The translations under genes and the position numbers were made by a program. From contig QAOA01003314.1 in NCBI GenBank assembly GCA_003255065.1, forward strand, positions 128,738 to 192,737: 64,000 bases of DNA, written 5' to 3'. Below are positions 20,851 through 32,592 of this stretch, one piece after another (the first letter of the stretch is position 1; every line of letters starts with the position of its first letter). The notes beneath the pieces are model-generated. The model was not told the DNA's origin. It did not search any database and saw only the letters and a program-made list of their open reading frames with translations. The stretch is from Cercis canadensis. Its lineage: Eukaryota > Streptophyta > Magnoliopsida > Fabales > Fabaceae.

Positions 20851-23652
20851 TATATTATATAAAAATAATTAATATATAAATTATATATGTATAAATTAAT
20901 TATTTTTAAATTTATTTAAAAAATAAGATAAATAAATTTTATATCTATTAAAATATAAAAAATATATATATTTATTACGTTAATATAACATATACACATA
21001 GTATTATAAAATTTTCGTTTTCATAGTAACTCAAATTTTACAAACTAACTGTGATTAAAAGAGCATACAAGAATCATTTCTCCCGAACATGTAACTATAT
21101 CTTTACCGTAACGATCATCTATATTACAAAAGTTAAAAATTATGTTAATTACTATGAGCCTAGCTTAGCTTCTTGTGCTCTTCCATCATCTCATCGCCTT
21201 CTTTGTCAGAAACATCCAAGTATTTCCCATCTCAAATATCAGTTGTCACCTTACATTTTGGCAGCTACTAAGATACCTAGGAAGTAGTGCTACATCCTCT
21301 CATTGAGTGAGTTATAAGAAAATTCTTATCCTAAAATTTTAAAATAATTGATAAAATTTAAATTTAATTATGTCAAAAAAATTATTATTCTGTGTGAAAA
21401 CTAATTATTCCTAATCATACACAATGACTCATTTTTTCGAGATATTTACAATAATACTAATTTAAGGACATAGATCCCACAAGAATTCTCTCAATGAGAG
21501 AATGATGTAACACTAGCCCCATTTGAAGGGCAGTAACTTAACAACCACCTTACTACTATGAGCCTAGCTTGACTTGTGCTGCACAAGCGTTCTTCCATCA
21601 ATCTCATCGCCGTCATTGATAGAAACATCCAAGTATTTCCCACCTCAAATATTCATCATCCCCCTCAATATATGTCGTCAGAGACAGAAACTCGGCCACA
21701 CAGACCATTAATCTGGACATGCAATGTCTTCAGAAATCGCCATGAAGAAACCCAAAATGACACCATACTACCAAGGTCTCAGATTAATCTCATGCTAGTG
21801 GTCGAGAACGATTAGCTGCAGATGGTTCAAGCCCTGTGCCTCAGAATCAGTCATCCTAGCAGTAGTTCACTTGCTATTGATAGAGCAGAACGAGCACCAG
21901 ATGGTTCATCATGTTCAAATATGTTGTTAGGAATACAAAAATGTTTTAGACGAATGTAACGTTCTTATACTTTGTACCGACAAGTTTATCATGTTCATGT
22001 ATGATATCTTTTCTTATGTAATTATGATTCTCAATTCTCATGAGCCAAGAATAATTTTCTTGGCACTTCAATGTAAGAACTACCAGTTAGGTAGCAAGTG
22101 CATTCAGAGATACAAAAGAACTACTAGTTAGGTTAGCAGGTGCGTAGCTTCTACATGATTGGCAAGAACAATGTCAAAGAAAAGAAATTGATAAAAACTT
22201 ACATTGAGCTTTCAAGTGTAATCATAACACATTTGCAGCCATATATGATAAAGTCAATCAAATACTAAAAAAGAGGCTCAATATTACACAACATCAAGAA
22301 TAGAAAGAAGGGTGCTTTATTGAGAACTATATATACCTAAAGATGGAGCCTCTTTGCACACTATTAAGAGCAAAGAAGATGATCACATTGATGATAGATG
22401 ACATCTATTCACATTGTTGTGTCCTAGTATATTACACATGAAGAGAGGCCCTTGTTATAGAGTATGTTAATAACGAAAGGAGCCTTGTTAGACACGGTAT
22501 TAACAGCAAAAGAACCGGCTATGATTGGAGTGAGATCATACTTATCTGATAGAAGACTTTCTAATTTCAGGTCATGTTAAGACTAGTCAACTTAATTCTT
22601 TGTAGAAATGATAGTTCCCCATTACTTCCCATTCTGCATAAGTTTGCAGTAGAGAAATACGGCAATTATAGTCTACTCTAGATCATTGGGCTTTTCTTCT
22701 ATTTCTCTTCTGTTCCTTGTTCTTTCAATTAGCGATGAGGATCCCTTGGATAACTCCCTGGTACACAGAATGTGAAATACAAATATTTGTTTTCTTGCAA
22801 CAGATTAGATCACAATGATAAAGATGTATAATGTAAAGGTTCTCAGTTCTAATCTGCATTATATTTTCCAAAATAAATCCTTCGGTTCTTGTCAACCTCT
22901 CATACTAGGTAAGTAGGTATTATATATTGTGCAAACATGTTGGGCAATGGTGTGTGACTTTACTGCAAATTGGAGTGTCATCCACTATTATCACTTTGTT
23001 CCTTTTCTTTACTTGTTATATTTCTTCCCCTCTGTTCTATTTCATGTATAATTGGTGCGATATATTTCCAATAATGGCAGGTTTGGGAAATGGAAAGCCG
23101 GTAAACTGTTTATGCTTTACATGAAAAGGGATGAGTTTGTGAAGATTACAGAGGAATTTGAATTGGTCTTCAAGGATACCAGCTCTTATGAGATGGGAAT
23201 TTTATGTGTGCTTGTGGGTGACCCTTTTATTTCTATTTTCTGAATTTTGATGAGAAGTACCAAGAAAAATATGTGTGTTATCTGAAACAAGTAAAAGAAA
23301 GAAAAAAATACACTTATTTATCCTGGGTCTGAAACAGCAAACTCATGTATATGTGTTAGCTGTTCCATTTCTTGCAGCAAGTTTTAATTGAATTGTTACT
23401 CCAATCAAAAAATTCTTAACAGATCCAAGAGTTACGGATGCGGGTTCCAACTAGTTACTATAAAACAGCTATATACACATTCTAACATGAGAAGAAATGG
23501 TACCCCTCCAGCTATATGCAGAGACACTAATCACGTAGTTGCTTTGATGAAATACTCTGAAACTTTGAGGCCCCATCAGGTTGTCCCTGAAGCAAAATCA
23601 TATGCCCATAAATTTAGTTTGTAGTGCACAGTACAAAGCACAAGTGAGTCAT
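20851..23652. other. Intergenic, 3' of FRS2
   Basis: AT-rich DNA. About 100 bases at 21150-21255 recur, diverged, at 21555-21660 (ACTATGAGCCTAGCTT...AACATCCAAGTATTTCCCA). Short frames at 21576-21815 and 22927-23243 have no domain I recognise; the second (KWKAGKLFMLYMKRDEFVKI) could be part of an unrecognised gene. Confidence 0.35.
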
Positions 23653-26600
23653 TTATGTGAATACCATATCATCCAGACATTCTTGTTGAAGGTCAAAACA
23701 CCCCTGCATTGTTGTTCTAAAACTGAGTTGTCCTTGCAGCTGTAAAAACAAATTCAACACAAGCAGATTCATTGCTGATAAAAAATATCAAACCATATTA
23801 CTCTAACAAACACAGACCATTAAAGCATTACCAGTCCTTGCATGCTTTGATGCAACCCATGTTGAGGAACATGGGTGGGTACCGAATGCAATTGTCCCTG
23901 AAGATTAGGATAAAAAATGAGATCCATTAACATCTGCCAAATCGTTGAGCATAACCATTGATATCAGGAAGAGTACATATGCCCTACCAGCCCCTGCATG
24001 GATTGTTGATTGCTATAATACCCATCATGCACAGGAGAAACTGGATTCAGCTGTCCCTTTGAAAAGTGTAAGCAACAATTAATTAATATTTTCACCATTC
24101 CCCAAATGAAAAAGTACAGACGGGATTAGTGGATACATCTCTAGGCATATTTTGTTGCGCCACACAATAGCTCTCAAGAGTTGGAGCTCTAGAATCCAAG
24201 TCCTAAAAAAACAAAGGAAAAACAATCTTTTGTAACCAAATAACACAAATTAAAGTAACATTCATTTAGGAAACATCGTACCTATAATAGTTCTATAACT
24301 AAACAATTTTAAGTGACAATCTTGAGATCAGAAATGATATCTCATACCACAGTTTGCGTGTCCTGTTGAGGAACGTAGCAATTTTCAAAGTTGTGTGTTC
24401 TTGAATTCATTTGTTCCTGCATATATAAAACCATTGCACGTCATCTATGATACAAACAACATACATGTCAACAAATTCTAGAAAGACAAGGAACAAATTC
24501 AGAACAAGCAACATGTAGCAAACCCTCTTTTCGAAGCTGTCCAGTACCCTCATATTGATACTTTCTGGTTCAGATCGTCCCTGTAACATACAAAATCCTT
24601 TTTAAGAATCCCTAATCACTTGTTATAAGTCAAAGTAAGTTCTAGCAACTAACCCTTTTATTATGTGACTTTTTTTTCTTGGTTGTTTTTGTCTTATTGT
24701 TTCCACAGTTCTCCTCTTCAACATCAATAAAAGCATTGCGAGCTGATGTGTTAGGCTCTGATGTGCTTCTAACAGAATTATTCGCTTTCACACAGTGTTT
24801 ATAAACTTCCTCCAATGCCTGAAAAGCAATGTGGTAAGTATCTTGAGACAAAGACCCAATTTCACTAAATTTAACAGCCCGTCTACACAGATCATTGAAA
24901 CGTTGCAATCTGTTAGTAAGCCTTTGCATTCTGTCACCGGCCAATTGATTTGCCTTTGCATCTTTTGTCCATCGTTTCAAGATATAATGGGATGGAATGT
25001 TGGTTATACCAGACATCTGAATGACAAGTATTGCATGTCTACAAAGAAAACCGTTGTATTCAAATGAATGACATGAACAACAGACATTCAATTCTGCTTC
25101 ATTCCAGGTCACCATAAACTTTTTCCGTTCTTCAAAATCATCAACTTGAAAGATTACATTTGCTCTGTCCTCTCTTTCCTTCTGGAGATGACAAGAAACT
25201 ACCCCCAATATTTCAGATTGAAATTTTCTAAATATGGCATCAGTGTACACTGTTGCAACCTGCTTCTCAAAAGGTGATAAAGATCTCAATGTAGGTTGCT
25301 TTTTCTGTGTTTCAAAGTCTGCCTTGGCTTCCATGTCCAACCTGTCTGTAGAGAACACTTCATACTGTTCGATTAATTCCTTTAATGTAGATTCCATATG
25401 AACATACTTGTCAAAGTATGAGATTATACTTTCAGATCTGACAGTCGTTGACATTCCACCCAAAAACACATTGTACATGTAAGTGGGGACCCACTTCTTA
25501 CGATCTTCATACAATGATTGGACCCATTCATTGTCCTTTAGTTCAAACCTATTGATCAATTTCCACCATCGCTTTTCAAATTGCTCATCCAACCAGGAAT
25601 TATAAATGCATTTGTTGAATTTCTCCATAAAATTGTTATTTTGACTAGTGATATGACCCAAATTTTCATGAAATTTTCTTAAAATATGCCACATACTGAA
25701 ACAGTGATGTGTATCTGGAAACACTTCTAGAACAGCTTCTTTCAAGAAATTTTCTTGGTCAGTGATAATCACCTTTGGAGCTAGGCCAGCCACTGCTTTA
25801 AGCCACATCTGCATTAACCATTTAAAAGCAGAAACAGTCTCCTCCCCAATCAGTGCGCAACCCAGCAAAATATATTGGAAGTGATGATTGACTCCCACAA
25901 TAGGTATAAAAGGAATTTTATATTTGTTTTTCATGTAAAAAGTGTCAATAAAAACAACATCATGGAAGCTTCTATAATCAAGTCTACCCTTTGAATCAAC
26001 CCAAAGCACACTTCTCAAACGTCTATCATGGTCCAGGTCAATTGCATAGAAGAAGTTGGGATTCTCATCCTGCATAGACATAAAGTATTCAGCCAACACT
26101 TTAACATCTCCCTCATCTAGAGCCAATTGCATACCCTTCTTCTGATAAGCTACATTACTAGGTTGCTTGCTCCGTCCCCTGAAAAAATCATCTGGACAGA
26201 TCTCATGATTATGCTCCCTTGTAAAACTATATATGATCCATTTTTCATCTGCCGTCTTTTTCATATGCATACCAGCTTTACAGCCCGTCTTTATACATGG
26301 TCGTGGATTAACAGTTGTACCAGACTCACGCTTGCTTCCAAATCTCGAACAAGCAATTTTAATATCAATAAATTTACCAGATTTTTTTGAGCGCCGACTA
26401 GCTTTGATTGTGATACCAAATCCCACCAAGCGAGCATATTCTCTGTAGAAAGAATATGCAGCCTCCTTTGATTCAAATTCCAAGCCATTTTGAGGCTCTT
26501 TAAAGGAATTTTGATCAATAGTATCCAACCGAGTAGTGTTCAAATCAACCTGATCCTGGCAACTGAAAACATTTTCATTTAAAACTTCCTTACCATGTTC

Positions 26601-26732
26601 AGTCATTGTAGGAGAACTAATATTTTGCTCCTCAGCATGCATATCACATGTGGTATTGGCAACATCATTTCTATTAGATCCAATGTCTAACTTCTCCTGC
26701 TCACATGAAGGCACCTCAAGATCTATCTCCAT
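23653..26732 (-). CDS. FRS2: FAR1-related sequence protein (FRS2-like), domesticated Mutator transposase
   Basis: FRS proteins are nuclear DNA-binding regulators that descend from Mutator-like transposases; FHY3/FAR1 act in phytochrome A signalling. Seven coding exons, all phase 0: 26732-24654, 24580-24524, 24416-24348, 24202-24140, 24056-23988, 23897-23832, 23739-23653, giving about 829 aa. From the N-terminus: acidic leader MEIDLEVPSCEQEKLD; FAR1 zinc-binding domain (about 80-180: FESKEAAYSFYREYARLVGF ... CKAGMHMKK ... REHNHEI); MULE transposase core (about 260-400, with VFIDTFY, VIITDQE, HCFSMWHI); SWIM zinc finger CCSCHSFEYNGFLCRHAI; lysine-rich KKKKSHNKR; then a Q/G-rich tail made by micro-exons. 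The order and wording match Arabidopsis FRS2. The frame is open above 26732, but MEID is the family-like start. The donor of the 24202-24140 exon is the least certain. Confidence 0.88.
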
Positions 26733-28155
26733 TAATAAAATAGAAATTATCTGATAGATAAGACCTTTTTTTGTCAGAATACCTAAACAAGAAAATATAA
26801 GAATCAGCATCTTCATCCTTATTTAGACAAATCCAGTGGGTTTTGAACATTGAGCAATAGTCATATTTATCACACAAGAATGAACAGCATTGAAGGAAGA
26901 GAATACAAGAAACATAGTCATACAATGTTCCAAGGCTTGCTCACTTTCTCAATGTTACAAATTCAGAATTGCATATTTAAAATTCTTATTTTATATCACA
27001 AAATAGCTTATAATTACATAATACACTCAATCATTGTTGTTTTTGTTCAATTTTTGGCCTTTACAATATCTTTCTATTGATTCTATATGCTCATATGATG
27101 AAGATTTAAAACATATACCGTTTTTCTATTGGAAAAACAGAAAATACAAAAAAAAAAAAAAATTAAAAAGAACTATGGATTGATATTTTAAAGGCTTAGT
27201 TAATTCAATCATATCTGCATAGGAAGAAAAACTAAGTGACAAGTAATTCAAAAATTCAATGAAGCATATAAAGATGAATTTCAATCAATGAAAAAAATCA
27301 GAGAGAAAATTAAAGTTAAGTAAGAAACTAAATCTTTTGGATGATCCAGGTTTACATTTGGAGAAAAGAGAAAAGGAAAAGAAATCATAAAAGAAGAAAA
27401 AGGAGCACATAGCATACAAACAGTATAAATTTCCATTATAACATGAAGAGAAATAGTTCATGTATTCATTTTGATACCAAAGGAGGAAAATATCTTTACA
27501 GCACTAGCAGGCCTCAATATATCTGATCCCACTCTTTCTATATTCATGGTAAAACAGCAAATTGACTCCAGATCATTGACTTTCTTCCACCATCACTGTT
27601 GCAAAACTCACAAAGAACCACTTAATCTAAAAGCTTAAGGTGTTAAACAAAGACTCAAAAGGGGATTTTATATCTCTACACCTTCTCACGCAAATGCCCA
27701 TTAGACTTGAAAGGTGAACACTTACAAGTACTGAGTTTTAGCTACATTGTCCGCCAGGATTTCGTACCATGTAAAGAACCACTTATGCAAATGCCTAAAC
27801 AGTTAACTATAAAGCATGGAAATGCAAAACATTGTCCCCTATCTACATCTGCTATGTGCCAAGCACCCTTAATTGCATAAAATATGTACCTAGTACATTT
27901 TTTCCCCTTCGTTTTTCCCCAATTACAGAGTAGGCATCTCCAGATACACTTGGGGAATGGAAGGTACTCAACTATTCATAACTGACACGAAATTGCAACA
28001 TCACACCCCATAGCCACTAGTCAAATGAATCAATCAGAGAGGAAGAAAGAAGCAAGGGGAAAAGCGAAACGGCTAGAAATTGAAAAGGGAAAGAAACTAA
28101 AACATAATCAAATATCAATTAGAAGCAAGGCCACCCACATTTATAATTTACAAAT

Positions 28156-28408
28156 AATGAGCTATGCTTTAGTCAAGAAACATATGAACAATAAACTAAA
28201 AACCTACCAGAATCTGAATTAAGGGAAAAAAAAAAATCTTGGGAAAAAAATTAAAAAAAAGACCCTCAAGCATAAGGGCAACAAAATGAGCTATGCTTTA
28301 GTCAAGAAACATATGAACAATAAACTAAAATCCTACCAGTATCTGAATTAAGGGAAAAAAAACAAATCTTGGGAAAAAAAAAAGACCCTCAAGCATAAGG
28401 GCAACAAG
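28156..28408. repeat. 129-bp tandem pair
   Basis: Unit 28156-28284 is repeated at 28285-28408 with a few substitutions and A-run length changes; no N is present, so it looks real. Confidence 0.8.
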
Positions 28409-28969
28409 AATTCCCAAATTAATCACAACTCCCCAACTAAATTCTGCTCATACAGCGACCAAAACCCACAAACAGATGCAGGAAATTGATGCAAAAACGT
28501 GTGGGAAAAAGATTTCTAAAACAGTTCAAAACGAAACATTCCTGGGCAGATTATCACATCAAACCCACAATTATTCCAAATGCAGAGCACACTTAGCCTC
28601 AAAACCCCATTTATTTATGCAGTAAATTTCCTCCAAATAATAGCTAAGATGTGCAGTCAACAGAACTAAGACAGCTACCAAAACAGAAGAGCATGTAACC
28701 CCTATACCAGTCCAAGCATCTCTCCAAAAATTCATGTCAAACCCAATCGAAGCATAGATTTTACTACGGATTAGTATCTGTAGAGAGAAAGAAAAAATAC
28801 CTTGGCTTGAACCCTTTTTAATATAGACCATAAACCAGTGCTGAATCTAGTTCAAAATTGAGCGGTTTTTGATGAGAAACTTGAGATGCTTAGAAGAATG
28901 GCAGAGCAGCAAAGGTAGGGTGCTGCTAGAATTGGGAAGTTCTTCGAAAACGCTACCATCTACCCCTCC

Positions 28970-28973
28970 CCCC

Positions 28974-29014
<41 letters not shown>
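28970..29014. repeat. (CT)n microsatellite
   Basis: Nearly uninterrupted CT dinucleotides on the plus strand (AG on the FRS2 strand). Confidence 0.95.
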
Positions 29015-29017
<3 letters not shown>

Positions 29018-29038
29018 CATCCCTCGCATGTTTAAAAA

Positions 29039-29524
29039 GGCTTTTGACACAAATATTACATTTTACAAAAGTATTTTCTTAAATATTACAACTTTCAAAC
29101 TATTTACACAAATATTACACTTTTTAAAAATTTAAAAATTAAAAAAAAATTTCAGACACATGGGACCCACTAGACACGTCGTGGGCCTCACGGCGTGTCC
29201 CACGTGGACACAACGTGAGGCCTATGGCGTGTCCTAATAGGCCAAAATTCGTCCATTGTTCCAGGGTTGTGGGCAGTCAGTGGAAAAAATTGAGTGTTGG
29301 CGTGTTGAGAAGAAAACTGAGTATATAAGGAAACAATGGACGAATTTTGGCTTATTGGCCCACGCCGTGAGGCCAACAGCGTGTCCGGTGGGTCCCACGT
29401 GTTCGAAAATATTTTTTTTTTAATTTTTGAATTTTTAAAAAGTGTAATATTTGTGTAAATAGTTTGAAACTTGTAATATTTTGGTAAATACTTTTACACA
29501 ATGTAATATTTGTGTCAAAAAGCC
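29039..29524. mobile_element. Mutator-like MITE with 10-bp target duplication, upstream of FRS2
   Basis: A 486-bp foldback element. Ends are GGCTTTTGACACAAATATT and the reverse complement of GGCTTTTTGACACAAATATT; the arms pair over about 200 bases, through CAAATATTACACTTTTTAAA and GTGGGACCCAC. A perfect 10-bp direct repeat TGTTTAAAAA flanks it (29029-29038 and 29525-29534). The centre is unusually GC-rich for this locus (several CACG/GTCC words). A 9-11 bp duplication with long arms indicates the Mutator superfamily. Confidence 0.9.
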
Positions 29525-29534
29525 TGTTTAAAAA

Positions 29535-32500
29535 AATTAATTTTGTAAGTAAATTTAACTTTAATTAATTTAGTTATAAAAATTAAATATGAATGATCCA
29601 TAAAATTAATATATTTTTGTAAAAGAACCAAAAAAATTAAAGAATAGAAATAGGTCCAAATTAAGAGAGTGATGATTTAGGGATGAAAAAAAAAAAACAA
29701 TGATTGCAACAAACAACTTCTCGATTTTGTTTCAAGAAGAAAACATAATTTTGTATTTATTCCAAAAAAATAATTTTTTAATTTTGTCGTAATTAATAAA
29801 AATATTTTATTCAACCACATTTATGCTTTAATATATAATATAGATAATGTATAAGGATATTTTATTTTAAGCTAAAATATATTTTAGGTCCTTAAAGTTT
29901 ACACGTATTTTCATTTGCATCCTTAATGTTATGCCATGTTAGCATTTTTCTATATGTATTAACAGTTAAGTTTCTACATCATATTAATATATAAAATAAT
30001 ATATAAACTCATGCACATCATCATTTTTGGTTACTGGGTTAACAGGTTCGTTAAATTTTAAACCCAATTGAAAAATTAAATTCTTTAAAGGTTCAATTGA
30101 AGCAATTGAAGGTATAAGGATGCCAATAAAAAATCGTGTAAACTTCAAAAACTTGAAAGTTTATTTTAGTCTTTATTTTAAAAAGCCATATAAAGTATAG
30201 GATGTTTCTTACATATTTTTTTTATATCATACTATATAAAAATAGTCAATGTATAAATGATACGTATACAAATTTACTTTCTTTAAGAAAATAAAATAAA
30301 TTAATTTTATATCAAATAAATATAAAAATTATGTATACTTGCTGTATCAGTGTAGTATGATATACAAATATAATATCATAGAATTCTCGAAAGTATAAAT
30401 GATTGCAAGAAGGGTTCAAACCTCCCTTTACCAGTGCAAACTATCCAATTCCTACTAAATCACACTTAATAATTTCCTTATTTTTTTTTTGTTTTTTCTT
30501 GTCTTTGTAGTTTTTTATTTTTTATTTTTTTTGCAATGAACTCTTGTAGAATTGTTTCTGGGAAGAATTTATATAGAGAAAAAGTGGAGAATTGATACTA
30601 GCTAGAAAGGATTTATAAGAGAATAATTAATTAAGGAACAAGTAACATCTTTTAGCTTCTCCTTTAATTGAATTTTAAGTAGTGATCACTTACATTGTAC
30701 GAGATAGTAAACGAAGTGATTGCACTGCACGAGGAAATAAGTAGAGTTTTTATGATTGACTGGACACTAAATAGGAGAGTTGAGTGCCTATTTGGGTTAA
30801 TTGACACAAAAAAAANAAAAAAAAAAAAAAAAATGATGTTTTATAAATTATTTACGCACATGATGTTAGGGAATATAGAGTTGAGTGCCTATTTGGGTTA
30901 ATTGACAAAAAAAAATGATGTTTTGTAAATTATTTACGCACATGATATTTCATATTTCATACATAACTTTAGTAATTATATTTTAGCCACCCGAAATAAT
31001 TTATACTAGCTCAACCACTGATGACACCTTGATGGAAATTGAGGAAACTCTTAAAACTGTTATTCAATTCAAATATGTCTCTGAAAAAATATTACAAACA
31101 CTTATAAAAAAAGAGAAACTCTAGAATGAAATAGCAAAATTATAAAAAAGGTCTAAACTTAATTAAAATTACGAAAATAGCCCTAAAATAATAAAAATGT
31201 CGTTTTGACCCCTAAAATGTGAAATTTGGCTAAAATCAAGCGACGCTCGATGTGAATGCTGCGTTTTGCTTAAAAGGCCGTTTCCATATGAAAAAAATGA
31301 GGTCTTTTGTCAAAAATAGACATTGTTGACTTTTCTAGTCAACTTTGGATGCTTCTTTTGTACTATAAATTCTCATTCCTTCTGCACTACATCACATCTC
31401 CTCTAGTTACAGCAACTAGAATGTTTGATGCCAGAGTTTTATTTATGTCATCTACTTTTCTTCTCATTTTTCATCGCATTGTGCTCCTAGGTAAGGAAAA
31501 AAAAAAAAAAAAAAACNNNGAAAAAAAAAAAAAAAAAAGCACTAGCCATATCTTAATAGTCTTTCTTTTCCGCAAAAATCCTCAACTCCGCAACATAGAC
31601 AACACATTAACAAAGCTGTTTTCTCCCTCAAAAGTACCCACCTTACCCTTCCAACAACTACGAATCAGGATCAACCTCATCAACACCTTCAATCACAAGA
31701 TCAATAAATGGGTGCGAATTGAGGGCGGAGTGCCCAAGTCTTGCTATGAACCAAAGCAATTCAATCAGAATGTTACACATCTAAACCACTTGTTCTCTTC
31801 TTAAACTTCTAACTAGTACTCTCTCTTGCTTTTGGTTTATGGAACATTACATATATAGGATAGGGTTTATATACAAAATAAACAAAGGCTGCTTTCAAGA
31901 TTCAATAACTACAAAGACAATTTAATTTCATAAACATATGTCTCTTAGAACACATGACCTACTCAGAGAGTTGAAACTCTTTCTAAAAACTTAATATTAT
32001 AGGAGTTCTAATTTTTTTGCCAACTGACCTGTAGACCAAGTAACCATAAGGCTTTCTTTACAATAAAAGAGTCTTCTGGTTGAAGTCTTTTATTAGCAAA
32101 ATGAGAGATTATTAAAATGTTCATTTACACAAAATTATAGTTGTGTGCTTTCACAATGGAACCCCTAAAGTAAGGATGACACATCTCAAATTTAATAAGT
32201 CTGACTCCATCCAAAAATTAGTATTAGGCCAGGTCTTGGATTACGAAAAAAAGAAAATTTTTGAACCCTAAATATCATTAGAGAGGCCCATGGGAATGCT
32301 ACATGCTTTTAATCATGAAATTGCACTAAAAATATCTGATAATTTGAACATACATGAAATGAAGTATTATTTTATAAAGATGTTAAGATACAACATATGA
32401 ATATTTAACATCCATTTGGTACCCTCATGAGTATCTAATTTTCTTATTCTAACTCCTGACAAATGACATATGACACATTAAATGGTTCATAGAATATCCA

Positions 32501-32592
32501 AGATTCGTTATGCCCTTTAGAAACTGTCTTTGTCATGAGTTTCCTGACTGAATATTAATTACTGATCGTGCTTATAGAAATTGATTGTGGTT
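29535..32592. other. Intergenic between FRS2 and CER1
   Basis: AT-rich. A diverged inverted-repeat element spans about 29872-30180 (AAAATATATTTTAGGTCCTTAAAG against a related inverted end). Contig joins lie at 30816 (single N in an A run, with about 60 bases repeated on each side) and near 31517-31519. Nothing else is convincing except the weak candidate at 31358-31490. Confidence 0.4.
31358..31490 (+). other. Possible start of a small secreted-peptide gene (weak)
   Basis: A TATA-like ACTATAAATTC near 31360 is followed about 60 bases later by ATG (31421) and a hydrophobic frame MFDARVLFMSSTFLLIFHRI VLL, then GGTAAG, a good donor. It would fit a signal peptide exon. The continuation is lost at the N junction near 31517. 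It may be chance. Confidence 0.2.

Larger units (their letters stand above)
26733..29028. other. 5' region of FRS2 (probable untranslated exons and introns)
   Basis: No other gene is seen. It contains a 129-bp tandem pair (28156-28284, 28285-28408) and a CT-rich microsatellite (about 28970-29014) of the kind common in plant 5' leaders. An untranslated first exon of FRS2 near 28800-28960 is plausible but not proven. Confidence 0.4.

Noticed and set aside
26733-26816. N-terminal extension of FRS2 to 26816
   Set aside because: The frame is open, but the added residues are hydrophobic and unlike the family; MEIDLEVPS is the expected start.
28847-29135. Frames rich in Arg-Glu or Leu-Ser repeats
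   Set aside because: They are readings of the CT microsatellite and the adjacent MITE arm.
29029-29534. CRISPR-like or RNA-gene hairpin
   Set aside because: The inverted arms with a 10-bp flanking direct repeat are fully explained by a MITE insertion; this is plant nuclear DNA.
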